Shown here: piece after piece, positions 8,692-17,143 of the stretch
How positions within the stretch are numbered: position 1 is the stretch's first letter
Layout: every line of letters begins with the position of its first letter
Source of the DNA: Alphaproteobacteria bacterium
GTDB lineage: Bacteria > Pseudomonadota > Alphaproteobacteria > Ferrovibrionales > Ferrovibrionaceae
Length of the DNA stretch: 64,000 nucleotides
Reading direction: 5' to 3'
Assembly (NCBI GenBank): GCA_947473805.1
Contig: CANJGB010000016.1
Coordinates: forward strand, 1-64,000
Program-made: the position numbers and the translations under genes
The notes under the pieces: model-generated
Database searches by the model: none
Seen by the model: only the letters and a program-made list of their open reading frames with translations
What the model was told of the DNA's origin: nothing

Positions 8692-10074
8692 ATGAAAAAA
8701 TCTGTCCTCGTCCCGCTCATCGTTGCCAGCGCGCTGTTCATGGAACAGCTCGATACGTCGGTGCTGTCGACGGCATTGCCGGTCGTGGCGCGGGACCTGG
8801 GCGAGGACCCGATCCATCTGAAACTGGCGGTGACGTCTTACCTGCTGAGCCTCGCGGTTTTCCTGCCGATCAGCGGCTGGGTGGCGGACCGCTTTGGCGC
8901 CCGCCTGGTTTTCCGGGTGGCCATGGTGGTGTTCATGATCGGCTCGGTGGGCTGCGGCCTGTCGAACGGGATCGGCGAGCTGATCGCCGCCCGCATCGTG
9001 CAGGGCATCGGCGGCGCTATGATGACGCCGGTGGGGCGCCTCGTCATCCTGCGCACAGTATCCAAGGCCGAACTGGTGGCGTCGCTGATGTGGCTGTCGG
9101 TGCCCGCCATCGTGGCGCCGATCATCGGGCCGCCGATAAGTGGCCTGATCACCACGTTCGTCTCGTGGCGATGGATTTTCTGGCTCAACGTACCGATCGG
9201 CGTCCTCGGCATCGTGGTCGCGACATTGTACATCCCCAACATCAAGGCCGACGAGGGTGTGCGCTTTGATGTGAAGGGTTTCATCCTGGTGGGCCTGGGC
9301 CTCGCCACCTTTGTCACCGGCACCACCACATTGGGCCTCCGCATCATCCCGCTGTGGACGGTGGCGGCGCTGCTGGTGGTCGGCATCGCGCTGCTCATCG
9401 CCTATGCGATTTACTCGCTACAGACATCTGAGCCGGTGCTTGACCTGCGCCTTCTGGCGATTCCCACGTTCCGCCTGGCGCTGCTGGGCGGTTCGCTGTT
9501 GCGCATCGCCGTGGGGGCGACGCCGTTCCTGTTGCCTTTGCTGTTCCAGGTGGCGTTCGGACTCAGCGCGCTGAACTCAGGCCTTCTCATCTTCATCAGT
9601 GCCGTGGGCGTGATGGCGTCGCGTTTCGTTTCCGTGCCGCTGCTTCGGCGCTTTGGTTTCCGGCCGGTGCTGGTCGGCGGGACGTTGGCGGCGGCGATTT
9701 TCCTGGGAGTCCCCGCTGGCTTCACCGCCGCAACGCCGGCCTTCGTCATCATGGGCCTGCTGCTGTTCAGCGGCTTTTTCCGCTCGATGGCACTGTCTTG
9801 CGTTCATGCCCTCAGTTTCGCCGACATCGAGACCAACCGCCTGAGCCAGGGCACCAGCATCTCGGCCGTGGCGCAGCAATTGTCGCTATCGGCCGGCGTC
9901 ACCATCGGCGCGGTGATCCTGGAATTTTCACTCGGTGGTCGTACCGGTACGCAATTGGTGCAGTCGGACTTCGTACCCGCCTTTCTCGGCCTGACCCTGA
10001 TCGGAGCCGCCGCGACCATTCCCTTCCTTCGCCTGGACCGCGCGGCAGGCGCTGAAATGGCCGGTCGGCACTAG
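8692..10074 (+). CDS. MFS multidrug-type transporter, MdtD/DHA2-like
   Basis: 460 residues from the ATG of MKKSVLVPL; an earlier in-frame ATG at 8617 would add a charged 25-residue leader without family support. The early segment FMEQLDTSVLSTALP, followed by SGWVADRFG (loop 2-3) and the antiporter motif-C-like VAPIIGPPISG, matches E. coli MdtD closely in order and spacing. Thirteen or fourteen membrane segments are expected. It should be a proton-driven exporter in the inner membrane; the substrate is unknown. It stands alone with no adjacent regulator or membrane-fusion partner. Confidence 0.9.
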   Translation: MKKSVLVPLIVASALFMEQLDTSVLSTALPVVARDLGEDPIHLKLAVTSYLLSLAVFLPISGWVADRFGARLVFRVAMVVFMIGSVGCGLSNGIGELIAARIVQGIGGAMMTPVGRLVILRTVSKAELVASLMWLSVPAIVAPIIGPPISGLITTFVSWRWIFWLNVPIGVLGIVVATLYIPNIKADEGVRFDVKGFILVGLGLATFVTGTTTLGLRIIPLWTVAALLVVGIALLIAYAIYSLQTSEPVLDLRLLAIPTFRLALLGGSLLRIAVGATPFLLPLLFQVAFGLSALNSGLLIFISAVGVMASRFVSVPLLRRFGFRPVLVGGTLAAAIFLGVPAGFTAATPAFVIMGLLLFSGFFRSMALSCVHALSFADIETNRLSQGTSISAVAQQLSLSAGVTIGAVILEFSLGGRTGTQLVQSDFVPAFLGLTLIGAAATIPFLRLDRAAGAEMAGRH

Positions 10075-10231
10075 CGCGCCGCCGCCGCAATTCCGCCGTG
10101 CCATGAACACGGTAAGACCTCTGCAAAGCCATGAAAGAAAGTGACGTTCGACGGCACAGGAGTGTGCCCGTCCGCCCGTGGAATCCCCCGGTAGATGCAG
10201 GTGCACCCCGCACCTCACGGAGGAACGCGAG

Positions 10232-10432
10232 ATGTCGACGGTTATTAAGCGGAAATCTATGGCACTGCTGGCCCTGCTCGGCCTTGGAGCTGCCCTGGCC
10301 GCCTGCGCGGTGGAAACCGTGGCCTACCAGCCGCGTCCGCGGGGCTACTACGTCGCGGAGCCTGCACCGTATTATTATGCCCCGCCCCCACCGCGCCGGG
10401 GCTATTACGGGCGGCCGGGTTACTGGCGCTAG
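10232..10432 (+). CDS. Small Tyr/Pro-rich lipoprotein
   Basis: 66 residues. After a positively charged start (MSTVIKRKS) comes a hydrophobic stretch ending in the lipobox LAAC, so the mature protein would start at a lipidated Cys near residue 24. The remaining 40 or so residues are a low-complexity Tyr/Pro/Arg/Gly tail (YYYAPPPPRRGYYG), as in many small envelope lipoproteins of unknown role. SD GGAGG lies 8 bases before the ATG; the longer frame from 10178 has no support. Function unknown. Confidence 0.8.
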   Translation: MSTVIKRKSMALLALLGLGAALAACAVETVAYQPRPRGYYVAEPAPYYYAPPPPRRGYYGRPGYWR

Positions 10433-10467
10433 CCGCGCGACAAAAACACCGAGGCAGGTGCTAATAT

Positions 10468-11055
10468 GTGCGGATGCTGACCGACCTGCCGAACCTGCTG
10501 ACCCTGTCGCGGATACTTGTTATCCCCGCGTTCTGCGCCGCTTTCTGGCTGCCCGGCGCCTGGGGGTGCTGGGTGCCGCTGGGCCTGTTCGCGTTTGCCG
10601 GGATCACCGACTTCGCCGACGGCTATCTGGCGCGGCGGTACGGCCAGACCTCGGCGCTGGGCCGCTTTCTCGACCCGGTTGCGGACAAGCTGCTGATCGC
10701 GGCGGCGATCCTGATGCTGGTCGCGTTCGACCGCATCCATGACCTGAGCGTCCTGGCAGCCGTTGTCATTCTATGCCGCGAAGTGGCGGTAACCGGCCTG
10801 CGGGAGTTTTTGGCCGAACTGCGCGTGCGCGTGCCGGTCAGCAAGCTGGCAAAATGGAAGACCACGGTCCAGATCCTGGCGCTGGGCACGCTGATGGGCG
10901 CGCCCGCCGCCACGCCGTGGCTGCACGCCACCGAGATTGGCGAAATCGGCCTGTGGCTGGCGGCCTTGATTACACTCTATACCGGCTACGACTATCTCCG
11001 CGCCGGCCTGCAGCACGTTACCGGTGAGGCGCCAAAGTCCGACCCGCCGACATGA
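10468..11055 (+). CDS. pgsA: CDP-diacylglycerol--glycerol-3-phosphate 3-phosphatidyltransferase
   Basis: 195 residues. Makes phosphatidylglycerol phosphate from CDP-diacylglycerol in the inner membrane, the committed step to phosphatidylglycerol and cardiolipin. The CDP-alcohol phosphotransferase signature is complete: D48-x2-D51-G-x2-A-R-x8-G65-x3-D69-x3-D73. Four or five further hydrophobic helices follow. GTG at 10468 is chosen because AGGTG sits seven bases upstream; an ATG at 10474 is an alternative. It heads the operon pgsA-mobB-moeA-moaD-moaE and overlaps mobB as ATGA. Linkage of pgsA to moaD-moaE is common in Alphaproteobacteria. Confidence 0.95.
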   Translation: MRMLTDLPNLLTLSRILVIPAFCAAFWLPGAWGCWVPLGLFAFAGITDFADGYLARRYGQTSALGRFLDPVADKLLIAAAILMLVAFDRIHDLSVLAAVVILCREVAVTGLREFLAELRVRVPVSKLAKWKTTVQILALGTLMGAPAATPWLHATEIGEIGLWLAALITLYTGYDYLRAGLQHVTGEAPKSDPPT

Positions 11056-11555
11056 AGGTTCTGGGCCTGCGCGGGTGGAGCGGCAGCGGCAAGACCACAC
11101 TGCTGGTGCGGCTGGTGCCTGAACTGGTCGCCCGCGGCATCAAGGTCTCCACGGTCAAACACGCACACCATCACTTCGACCTCGACCGGCCAGGCAAGGA
11201 CAGTTTCCGCCACCGCGAGGCCGGCGCCACCGAGGTGATGATTTCCAGTTCGTCGCGCTGGGCCCTGATGCACGAAGCACGATCCGAGGGCGAAGTGCCC
11301 CTGCCCGCGTTGCTGGCGCGGATGAGCCCGGTCGATCTCGTGCTGGTCGAAGGCTACAAGACCGAGCCGCATGACAAGATCGAAGTCTGGCGCGCCGCGA
11401 CGGGGCAAAAGTTGCTGGCGACTGAAGATGCACACGTAGTGGCAATCGCCACCGACCGGCCCGATGAACTGAGTACGCCGCGCGGCCTGCCGGTCCTGCC
11501 GCTGGACGACGCGGCGGCGGTGGCCAGCTTCGTGATGCGGCATTGCGGACTGTGA
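11052..11555 (+). CDS. mobB: Molybdopterin-guanine dinucleotide biosynthesis protein MobB
   Basis: 167 residues with a Walker A P-loop at 8-16 (GWSGSGKTT), the switch segment STVKHAHH around 37-44 and LVEGYK near 102. MobB is a GTP-binding accessory protein that assists MobA in forming the guanine dinucleotide form of molybdenum cofactor. Its ATG overlaps the pgsA stop, and its own stop overlaps a potential GTG start of moeA. No mobA gene lies in the window. Confidence 0.94.
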   Translation: MKVLGLRGWSGSGKTTLLVRLVPELVARGIKVSTVKHAHHHFDLDRPGKDSFRHREAGATEVMISSSSRWALMHEARSEGEVPLPALLARMSPVDLVLVEGYKTEPHDKIEVWRAATGQKLLATEDAHVVAIATDRPDELSTPRGLPVLPLDDAAAVASFVMRHCGL

Positions 11556-11560
11556 CCACA

Positions 11561-12784
11561 ATGCCAGCAGACGGTTGCTTCACTCCGGTTGCGCCGCTGA
11601 TGACCATGCAGGCGGCGCTTGATCTGATCGACGCACGCATCGAGTGCGGCAAAGGCAGCGAAGCCATCCCGCTCCACGACGCCGCCGGACGCATTCTGGC
11701 AGAAGACATTACAAGCGAACGTAACGTGCCGCCGCAAAACAATGCGGCGGTCGATGGGTATGCGTTCGCGCATGACGATCTGGGACACACCGCCCTGTCC
11801 GTTCGCGGCCGCGCCGCGCCGGGAGAGGCGCAAGCTATGCTAGTGCGCGGTACAGCCATGCGCATCTTCACCGGCGCGGTATTACCGACCGGCGCAGATA
11901 CGGTTGCGCCACAGGAGCTGGTGCACCTGGTGGGCGACGACGCAATCCTGCCAGACTTGCCGCGCGGGTCGAACTGCCGGGCGCGCGGCGAGGATATTGC
12001 GGCAGGCGACGTGGCGCTGCGCGCCGGCACGCGAGTGCAGCCGCAACATCTCGCCCTGGCCGCCGCGTTAGGCTGTGCGACGGTTGAGGTGCGGCAGCGC
12101 CTGCGTATTGCGTTGCTGTCCTCGGGCAACGAGCTACGCTCGCCCGGTCTCGACTTGCCGCCGGGGGCGATCTTTGATGCCAACCGCCCGATGCTGAAGG
12201 CGCTGCTGCACGGTCTTGGCGTCAAGACCACCGATCTCGGCATCCTGCCTGACGAACCGGGGATGATCCTCGCCGCACTAGAGCAGGCCGCGCGCGACCA
12301 CGATGCGGTGATTGCGTCGGGCGGCGTGTCCGTGGGCGAGACCGACCATGTGCGCGCGGCGATAGAGGCGCTGGGCGAACTGCACGTCTGGCGGCTGGCG
12401 ATCCGGCCCGGTAAGCCGCTGGCGCTGGGGCGCATCGGGAATTGCACATTCGTCGGCCTGCCGGGAAATCCGGTCGCCGCGATGGTCTGCTTCTTGCGCT
12501 TTGCGCGGCCGCTGCTGTTGCGGCTGGCGGGGTCCGGTGATGTGAGGCCGCGCCTGTACCGGGCCACTGCGGATTTCGCCCACAGCAAGCGGCCGGGCCT
12601 GCGCGAATTCCTGCGCGGCACGCTGACTGCGGACGGCAAGGCACGGGCCTTTCCCCGCCACGGCTCCGCGTTAATTACCTCGTTGACCGAAAGCGACGGA
12701 CTGATCGAAATAGACGAGGCCGTGAGCGAAATTCGCCCGGGCGACCCGGTGGATTTCCTCTCCTATGCCGAGGTGATGCGATGA
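11561..12784 (+). CDS. moeA: Molybdopterin molybdotransferase MoeA
   Basis: 407 residues from ATG 11561; a GTG at 11552 overlapping the mobB stop (GTGA) could instead be used by coupled translation and would add three residues. MoeA inserts molybdate into adenylylated molybdopterin. Seen in order: the N-terminal linker region with PPQNNAAVDGYA, RIFTGAVLPTGADTV, the Mog-like nucleotide-binding domain with SSGNEL and DANRPML, then GGVSVGETDH and LPGNPVA, and a C-terminal beta domain. The gene overlaps moaD by four bases (ATGA). Confidence 0.95.
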   Translation: MPADGCFTPVAPLMTMQAALDLIDARIECGKGSEAIPLHDAAGRILAEDITSERNVPPQNNAAVDGYAFAHDDLGHTALSVRGRAAPGEAQAMLVRGTAMRIFTGAVLPTGADTVAPQELVHLVGDDAILPDLPRGSNCRARGEDIAAGDVALRAGTRVQPQHLALAAALGCATVEVRQRLRIALLSSGNELRSPGLDLPPGAIFDANRPMLKALLHGLGVKTTDLGILPDEPGMILAALEQAARDHDAVIASGGVSVGETDHVRAAIEALGELHVWRLAIRPGKPLALGRIGNCTFVGLPGNPVAAMVCFLRFARPLLLRLAGSGDVRPRLYRATADFAHSKRPGLREFLRGTLTADGKARAFPRHGSALITSLTESDGLIEIDEAVSEIRPGDPVDFLSYAEVMR

Positions 12785-13032
12785 AGTTGATCTACTTCGC
12801 CTGGCTGCGCGAGCGGATCGGCATTGCCGAGGAAACCGTGACGCCGCCGGCGAGCGTGACCGACGTGACCAGCCTGATCGAGTGGCTGAAGGGCCGCGGG
12901 CCCGGCTATGCGCTGGCACTGGCAAAGCCGGAAGCCATCCGCGTCGCGGTGAACCAGCAATATCGCAAGGGACCGGCGCCGATTGCGGCAAGCGATGAAG
13001 TGGCGCTGTTCCCACCCGTCACGGGTGGCTGA
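12781..13032 (+). CDS. moaD: Molybdopterin synthase sulfur-carrier subunit MoaD
   Basis: 83 residues, ubiquitin-like, ending in the required Gly-Gly (VTGG), whose terminal carboxylate becomes the thiocarboxylate donor. The start is the ATG overlapping the moeA stop. It pairs with the MoaE encoded one base after its stop codon. The LFPPVTGG tail is diagnostic of MoaD. Confidence 0.96.
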   Translation: MKLIYFAWLRERIGIAEETVTPPASVTDVTSLIEWLKGRGPGYALALAKPEAIRVAVNQQYRKGPAPIAASDEVALFPPVTGG

Positions 13033-13033
13033 A

Positions 13034-13486
13034 ATGGCCATCGTGCGGGTGCAGGCGGCGGACTTCGACACCGGGGCGGAACTCGACGCCCTGACGCGCG
13101 GGCGACGCGACGTTGGCGGGGTTGCCAGTTTCACCGGCCTGGTGCGCGATTTCGGCGGAAGCGGCGACGCGGCGATGACGCTGGAACATTATCCGGGCAT
13201 GACCGAGCGCGAACTCGAGGCCATCGCGGCCGAGGCGGTTCAACGCTGGGGACTGCAAGGTGTACTGATCATCCACCGCTACGGGCGACTGCAGCCCGGC
13301 GACCGGATCGTGTTGACGGCGGCGGCGGCGGCGCACCGGCAGGCCGCGTTTGACGCCTGCATGTTCCTGATGGACTGGCTCAAGACCCGCGCGCCGTTCT
13401 GGAAACTGGAAGAGACCGGCGATGAACGCCACTGGGTCGAGGCAAAAGCCAGCGACGACGACGCGGCGGCGAAGTGGGCCAAATAA
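13034..13486 (+). CDS. moaE: Molybdopterin synthase catalytic subunit MoaE
   Basis: 150 residues, start at the ATG just after the moaD stop. MoaE converts precursor Z (cPMP) to molybdopterin together with MoaD. Typical segments are LEHYPGMTE (near 55), IIHRYGRLQPGD (near 82), HRQAAFDACMFLMDWLK and the catalytic-lysine motif APFWKLEE (near 122). The C-terminus carries a short Asp/Ala-rich tail. It is the last gene of the operon; a bidirectional terminator follows within a few bases. Confidence 0.96.
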   Translation: MAIVRVQAADFDTGAELDALTRGRRDVGGVASFTGLVRDFGGSGDAAMTLEHYPGMTERELEAIAAEAVQRWGLQGVLIIHRYGRLQPGDRIVLTAAAAAHRQAAFDACMFLMDWLKTRAPFWKLEETGDERHWVEAKASDDDAAAKWAK

Positions 13487-13488
13487 AG

Positions 13489-13514
13489 AAGCGCGGCGAT
13501 TACTCGCCGCGCTT
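13489..13514. terminator. Bidirectional rho-independent terminator between moaE and ilvE
   Basis: A perfect 11-bp stem (AAGCGCGGCGA and complement) closes a TTAC loop. Runs of A before it and T after it give a U-tract on either transcript. It serves moaE on the plus strand and ilvE on the minus strand, whose stop codons flank it. Confidence 0.85.
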
Positions 13515-13534
13515 TGATATACCGACCTTCCGGA

Positions 13535-14428
13535 TCAAGCCGCGGCCTTGACCGCCCGCGTCACCTTGTCGAAATCCTCCAGCATGGCGCGGCAGACCTG
13601 GCCCGGCGTGAAGCGGTAGGGGCCGATCTCGCTGACCGGGGTAACCTCTGCTGCGGTGCCGGTCAGGAAGCATTCCTGGAAGCCGCTCATCTCGTCCGGC
13701 ATGATCGCGCGCTCGATCACCTCGATGCCGCGCCGTTTAGCGAGGTCGATGACCGTCCGGCGGGTGATACCGTCGAGGAAGCAGTCGGGCTTCGGCGTAT
13801 GCAGCTTGCCGTCCTTGGTGAAAAAGACGTTGGCGCCGGTCGCCTCGGCAATCTGGCCCCGCCAGTCAAACATGATGGCGTCGTCGAAGCCGTCACGCTC
13901 GGCCTTGTGCTTGGACAGGGTACAGATCATGTACAGGCCGGCCGCCTTGGATGCGGTCGGCGCGGTGCGCGGGTCGGGGCGGCGCCAGTCCGAAATCTGC
14001 AGGCGAATGCCCTTCATCTTGGCCTCGGGCGAGAAATAGGATGGCCAGACCCAGATGGCGATGCCGAGGTGAATCTTGCTGGTCTGGGCCGACACGCCCA
14101 TCATCTCGCTGCCGCGCCAGGCAATCGGGCGCAGATAGGCGTCGGGCATGTTGTTGGCGTGGACCACCTGGCGGCAGGCCTCGTCAATCTCGGCCACCGA
14201 CCACGGGATCTCGAAATCGAGCAGACGAGCGGAATTTACCAGGCGCTGGCTATGCTCGGTCAGCTTGAATATCTCGCCGCCATAGACTCGTTCGCCTTCG
14301 AACACGGCACTGGCATAATGCAGCGCATGGGTCAGAACATGGACCTGCGCGTCGCGCCAGGGAATCAGCTTGCCGTCGAACCAGATCGTGCCGTCGCGGT
14401 CGTCGAAAGCGGGGCCGGGTGCAGCCAT
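13535..14428 (-). CDS. ilvE: Branched-chain amino acid aminotransferase
   Basis: 297 residues, class IV aminotransferase making or degrading valine, leucine and isoleucine with PLP. The Schiff-base lysine is Lys161 (TASKAAGLY); HALHYASAVFEG near 34-45 and the phosphate-binding EATGANVF (195-202) are also present. A GGGAGG SD precedes the ATG and a good minus-strand promoter lies at 14481-14509. It is divergent from the petP-like regulator gene, an arrangement common in Alphaproteobacteria. Confidence 0.95.
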   Translation of the reverse strand: MAAPGPAFDDRDGTIWFDGKLIPWRDAQVHVLTHALHYASAVFEGERVYGGEIFKLTEHSQRLVNSARLLDFEIPWSVAEIDEACRQVVHANNMPDAYLRPIAWRGSEMMGVSAQTSKIHLGIAIWVWPSYFSPEAKMKGIRLQISDWRRPDPRTAPTASKAAGLYMICTLSKHKAERDGFDDAIMFDWRGQIAEATGANVFFTKDGKLHTPKPDCFLDGITRRTVIDLAKRRGIEVIERAIMPDEMSGFQECFLTGTAAEVTPVSEIGPYRFTPGQVCRAMLEDFDKVTRAVKAAA

Positions 14429-14480
14429 GATGTCGTCCTCCCTGTCTTCGGGGATAGATAATTTCTAAAAAAGCGGGCGC

Positions 14481-14509
14481 AGGCTAACAATATGCCTAAG
14501 ATATGTCAA
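14481..14509 (-). promoter_or_regulatory. Predicted sigma70-type promoter of ilvE, abutting the petP start
   Basis: On the minus strand, TTGACA (14504-14509) is followed after 17 bases by TAGCCT (14481-14486). The -35 box is a perfect consensus and ends one base before the ATG of the divergent MarR-type gene. The motif ATATGYC occurs twice, 11 bases apart, inside the spacer and -35 region (14490-14507), so a regulator bound there would affect both genes. Confidence 0.5.
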
Positions 14510-14510
14510 C

Positions 14511-15011
14511 ATGGCTGACCTAAAAACCGAAACGCCGCCCCACCTGGCCGAGCCCTCGCTGCGCGAAGGGATCGAGCTGCTGTTCTATGCGTATCGCTAC
14601 TTCACATCGGACCCGGACGAGATTCTGGCGCGTTATGGCTTTGGCCGGGCGCATCACCGGGTGCTGCACTTTGTCGGCGGCAACCCGGATATCACCGTGG
14701 CCGAGTTGCTGGTCATCCTCAGCATCACCAAACAGAGCCTGGCGCGGGTGCTGGGCACGCTGGTGCGCGAGAAGTACATCGACCAGCAACCCGGCGCACG
14801 CGACCGGCGGCAGCGCCGCCTGCGCCTGACCGAAAAAGGCGCCGCGCTGGAGGCCGAATTGAGCCGCGTGCAACAGGGCCGCGTCGCCCGCGCCTATCGC
14901 GCGGCAGGACCCGAAGCCGTGGCCGGCTGCTGGGACGTGTTGGCGGGGCTGATCGATCCGGCCGACCGCGAGGCCATCCTCCGTTCGATCCGGCAGGGTA
15001 AGTCGGCGTGA
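14511..15011 (+). CDS. petP: MarR-family transcriptional regulator, PetP-like
   Basis: 166 residues with a winged helix-turn-helix of MarR type; the recognition part reads ITKQSLARVLGTLVREKYID and the wing follows at DRRQRRLRLTEKG. The arrangement petP (MarR) directly followed by petR (response regulator) matches the petPR pair of Rhodobacter capsulatus, and in many Alphaproteobacteria the pair sits next to ilvE as here. No SD is visible before the ATG, and the ilvE promoter box lies directly upstream, so translation may be from a leaderless message. The stop overlaps the next start as GTGA. Symbol by synteny and family, not by experiment. Confidence 0.85.
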   Translation: MADLKTETPPHLAEPSLREGIELLFYAYRYFTSDPDEILARYGFGRAHHRVLHFVGGNPDITVAELLVILSITKQSLARVLGTLVREKYIDQQPGARDRRQRRLRLTEKGAALEAELSRVQQGRVARAYRAAGPEAVAGCWDVLAGLIDPADREAILRSIRQGKSA

Positions 15012-15688
15012 GCGACGGCGGCGCCCATATCCTCGTCATCGACGACGACACGCGCCTGCGTGACCTGCTGGCGCGCTATCTCAGCAGCAACGGCCACCGC
15101 GTGTCGGTCGCCGCCGATGCCGAAGAGGCCAAGGCCAAGCTAGTGAACTTCGCCTTCGACCTGCTCATCGTCGATGTCATGCTGCCGGGTCAGACGGGCG
15201 TCGAGTTCGTGCGGGACCTGCGCCGCACCAGCCAGGTTCCAGTGCTGATGCTGACGGCCCTGGCGGATTCCACGGACCGCATCGCAGGCCTCGAAACCGG
15301 CGCCGACGACTATCTACCGAAGCCGTTCGAGCCACGCGAACTGCTGCTGCGCATCGGCGCCATCCTCCGCCGCGCCACGGCCCCTGCCCCGCCCGCCGCA
15401 GTGGTAAAATTCGGTCCGTTCCAGTTCGACCTTGCGCGCGGCGACTTGCGCCAAGGCGAGGAGTTCGTCCCGCTGACGTCGGGGGAATCAGCACTGCTGC
15501 GCGTGCTGGCCCGCAATCCGGGCGCGACGGTCAGCCGCGCGGCCCTGGCCGCGCAGACCGGCGCTGGCGAAGGGCGCGCCACCGACGTGCAGGTCACACG
15601 GCTGCGGCGCAAGATCGAGGCGGACCCGAAAAATCCGCGCTACCTGCAAACGGTGTGGGGCGAGGGCTATGTGCTCTGGACCGACTGA
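15008..15688 (+). CDS. petR: OmpR-family response regulator, PetR-like
   Basis: 226 residues from a GTG that overlaps the petP stop. The receiver domain has the acidic pocket IDDD at 11-14, phospho-acceptor Asp56 (LLIVDVMLPG), Thr83 and Lys105 (LPKPFE). The C-terminal winged-helix domain ends with the OmpR-type hairpin QTVWGEGYVLW. PetR of R. capsulatus is known to be linked to cytochrome expression; the petABC operon of this window lies 23 kb away, so any link is inferred. The partner kinase is encoded immediately downstream. Confidence 0.92.
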   Translation: MSDGGAHILVIDDDTRLRDLLARYLSSNGHRVSVAADAEEAKAKLVNFAFDLLIVDVMLPGQTGVEFVRDLRRTSQVPVLMLTALADSTDRIAGLETGADDYLPKPFEPRELLLRIGAILRRATAPAPPAAVVKFGPFQFDLARGDLRQGEEFVPLTSGESALLRVLARNPGATVSRAALAAQTGAGEGRATDVQVTRLRRKIEADPKNPRYLQTVWGEGYVLWTD

Positions 15689-15700
15689 GAACGCCGCGCC

Positions 15701-17014
15701 ATGGGCATGAAGCGGTTCCTGCCGAAGTCGCTGTTCGGTCGCTGGCTGCTGATGCTGGTGACGCCGGTCGTGCTGCTGCAGGTGATCTCCACCTCGATCT
15801 TTTACCAAGGCCACTGGGATACGGTGACCCGGCGGCTGGCGTTGGGCGTGGCCGGCGAGATCGCGCTGCTGATCGACGCGCGCACCCTGGTGCCCGATCC
15901 AATCATGCGGGCACGGGTGAACTACCTGGCCGACCGGCACATGCAGATCGCCAGCAGTTTCGAAACAGGCGCCCGCCTGCCGGCCGAAGGGCCGCGGGTG
16001 CGCTTTTACTCAATCCTGGACAATATGCTGGCCCAGGCGCTGCGCGAGCGGTTGGACCTGCCTTTCGACATCGACACACGACGCGGCGACAACCTGATCG
16101 AGATCCGGGTGCAACTGCCCGATGGCGTGCTGACCGTGCTGACGCAAGAGAAGCGGCTGTTCTCGACAACCACCTACGTGTTTGTCATGTGGATGGTCGG
16201 CACCTCGCTGGTCTTGCTGGCCATCGCCATCCTGTTCCTGCGTAACCAGGTAAAGCCGATACGACTGCTGGCGGAAGCCGCTGACGCGTTTGGCAAAGGC
16301 CGCGACGTGGGGCGCTTCCGTCCTGCCGGGGCAACGGAAGTTCGCCGCGCGGCGGCCGCCTTCATCGCCATGCAGAAGCGCATCCAGCGGCAGATCGGCC
16401 AGCGCACCGAGATGCTGGCGGGCGTCAGCCACGATCTGCGCACCCCGCTGACGCGGATGAAGTTGCAGCTGGAAATGCTGGGCGACGAAACACTGACGGC
16501 TGACCTGAAGCGCGACATCGCCGACATGGAAAAGATGATTGAAGGCTACCTCGCCTTCGCGCGCGGTCAGGATGGCGAACCGGCCGTGATGGCCGATCTG
16601 ACGGCGTTGGTCGCCGAAGTTGCCGATGATGTAAGGCGGCATGGGGGCGACATCAGCCTCGACACCGACGGACAGGTCGAACTGCACTTGCGCCCCAATG
16701 CAATGAAACGCGCCTTGACCAATCTGGTCGACAACGCGCGGCGCCACGCGAAGCACGTCGCCATCGGGATGAAGACCCTGCAAAACGTGGTTGAGATCGT
16801 CATCGATGATGACGGACCGGGAATTCCGCCGGAAAGGCGAGAGGAAGTCTTCCGTCCATTCTTCCGCCTCGACCCCTCGCGCAATCCGGCCACCGGCGGC
16901 GTCGGCTTGGGCCTGACCATCGCGCGCGACGTGGTGCGCGGCCATGGTGGGGAAATCGTTCTTAGCGGATCGCCCTTGGGAGGACTACGGGTAGCATTAC
17001 GCCTACCTCTGTGA
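15701..17014 (+). CDS. EnvZ-like sensor histidine kinase
   Basis: 437 residues. One membrane helix (about 14-34), a periplasmic sensor region (35-158), a second helix (159-180), a HAMP domain (about 180-235), the phospho-acceptor segment GVSHDLRTPLTRMK with His244, and a catalytic ATPase domain with the N box (NLVDNARRHA), DDDGPGIP and GGVGLGLTI. It lies 12 bases after petR and is its obvious partner. The signal sensed is unknown. Confidence 0.93.
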   Translation: MGMKRFLPKSLFGRWLLMLVTPVVLLQVISTSIFYQGHWDTVTRRLALGVAGEIALLIDARTLVPDPIMRARVNYLADRHMQIASSFETGARLPAEGPRVRFYSILDNMLAQALRERLDLPFDIDTRRGDNLIEIRVQLPDGVLTVLTQEKRLFSTTTYVFVMWMVGTSLVLLAIAILFLRNQVKPIRLLAEAADAFGKGRDVGRFRPAGATEVRRAAAAFIAMQKRIQRQIGQRTEMLAGVSHDLRTPLTRMKLQLEMLGDETLTADLKRDIADMEKMIEGYLAFARGQDGEPAVMADLTALVAEVADDVRRHGGDISLDTDGQVELHLRPNAMKRALTNLVDNARRHAKHVAIGMKTLQNVVEIVIDDDGPGIPPERREEVFRPFFRLDPSRNPATGGVGLGLTIARDVVRGHGGEIVLSGSPLGGLRVALRLPL

Positions 17015-17143
17015 CTATATTACTAGATTGTATTGACTAATCGTTCACTCTTATTAGCTTCCGACAGTTTTCCTGTAATTTATTAACCATAGGTTGGGTC
17101 AAAACAGCGAACGCGCTGTGATCCACACCAGCAGGGGAACATT

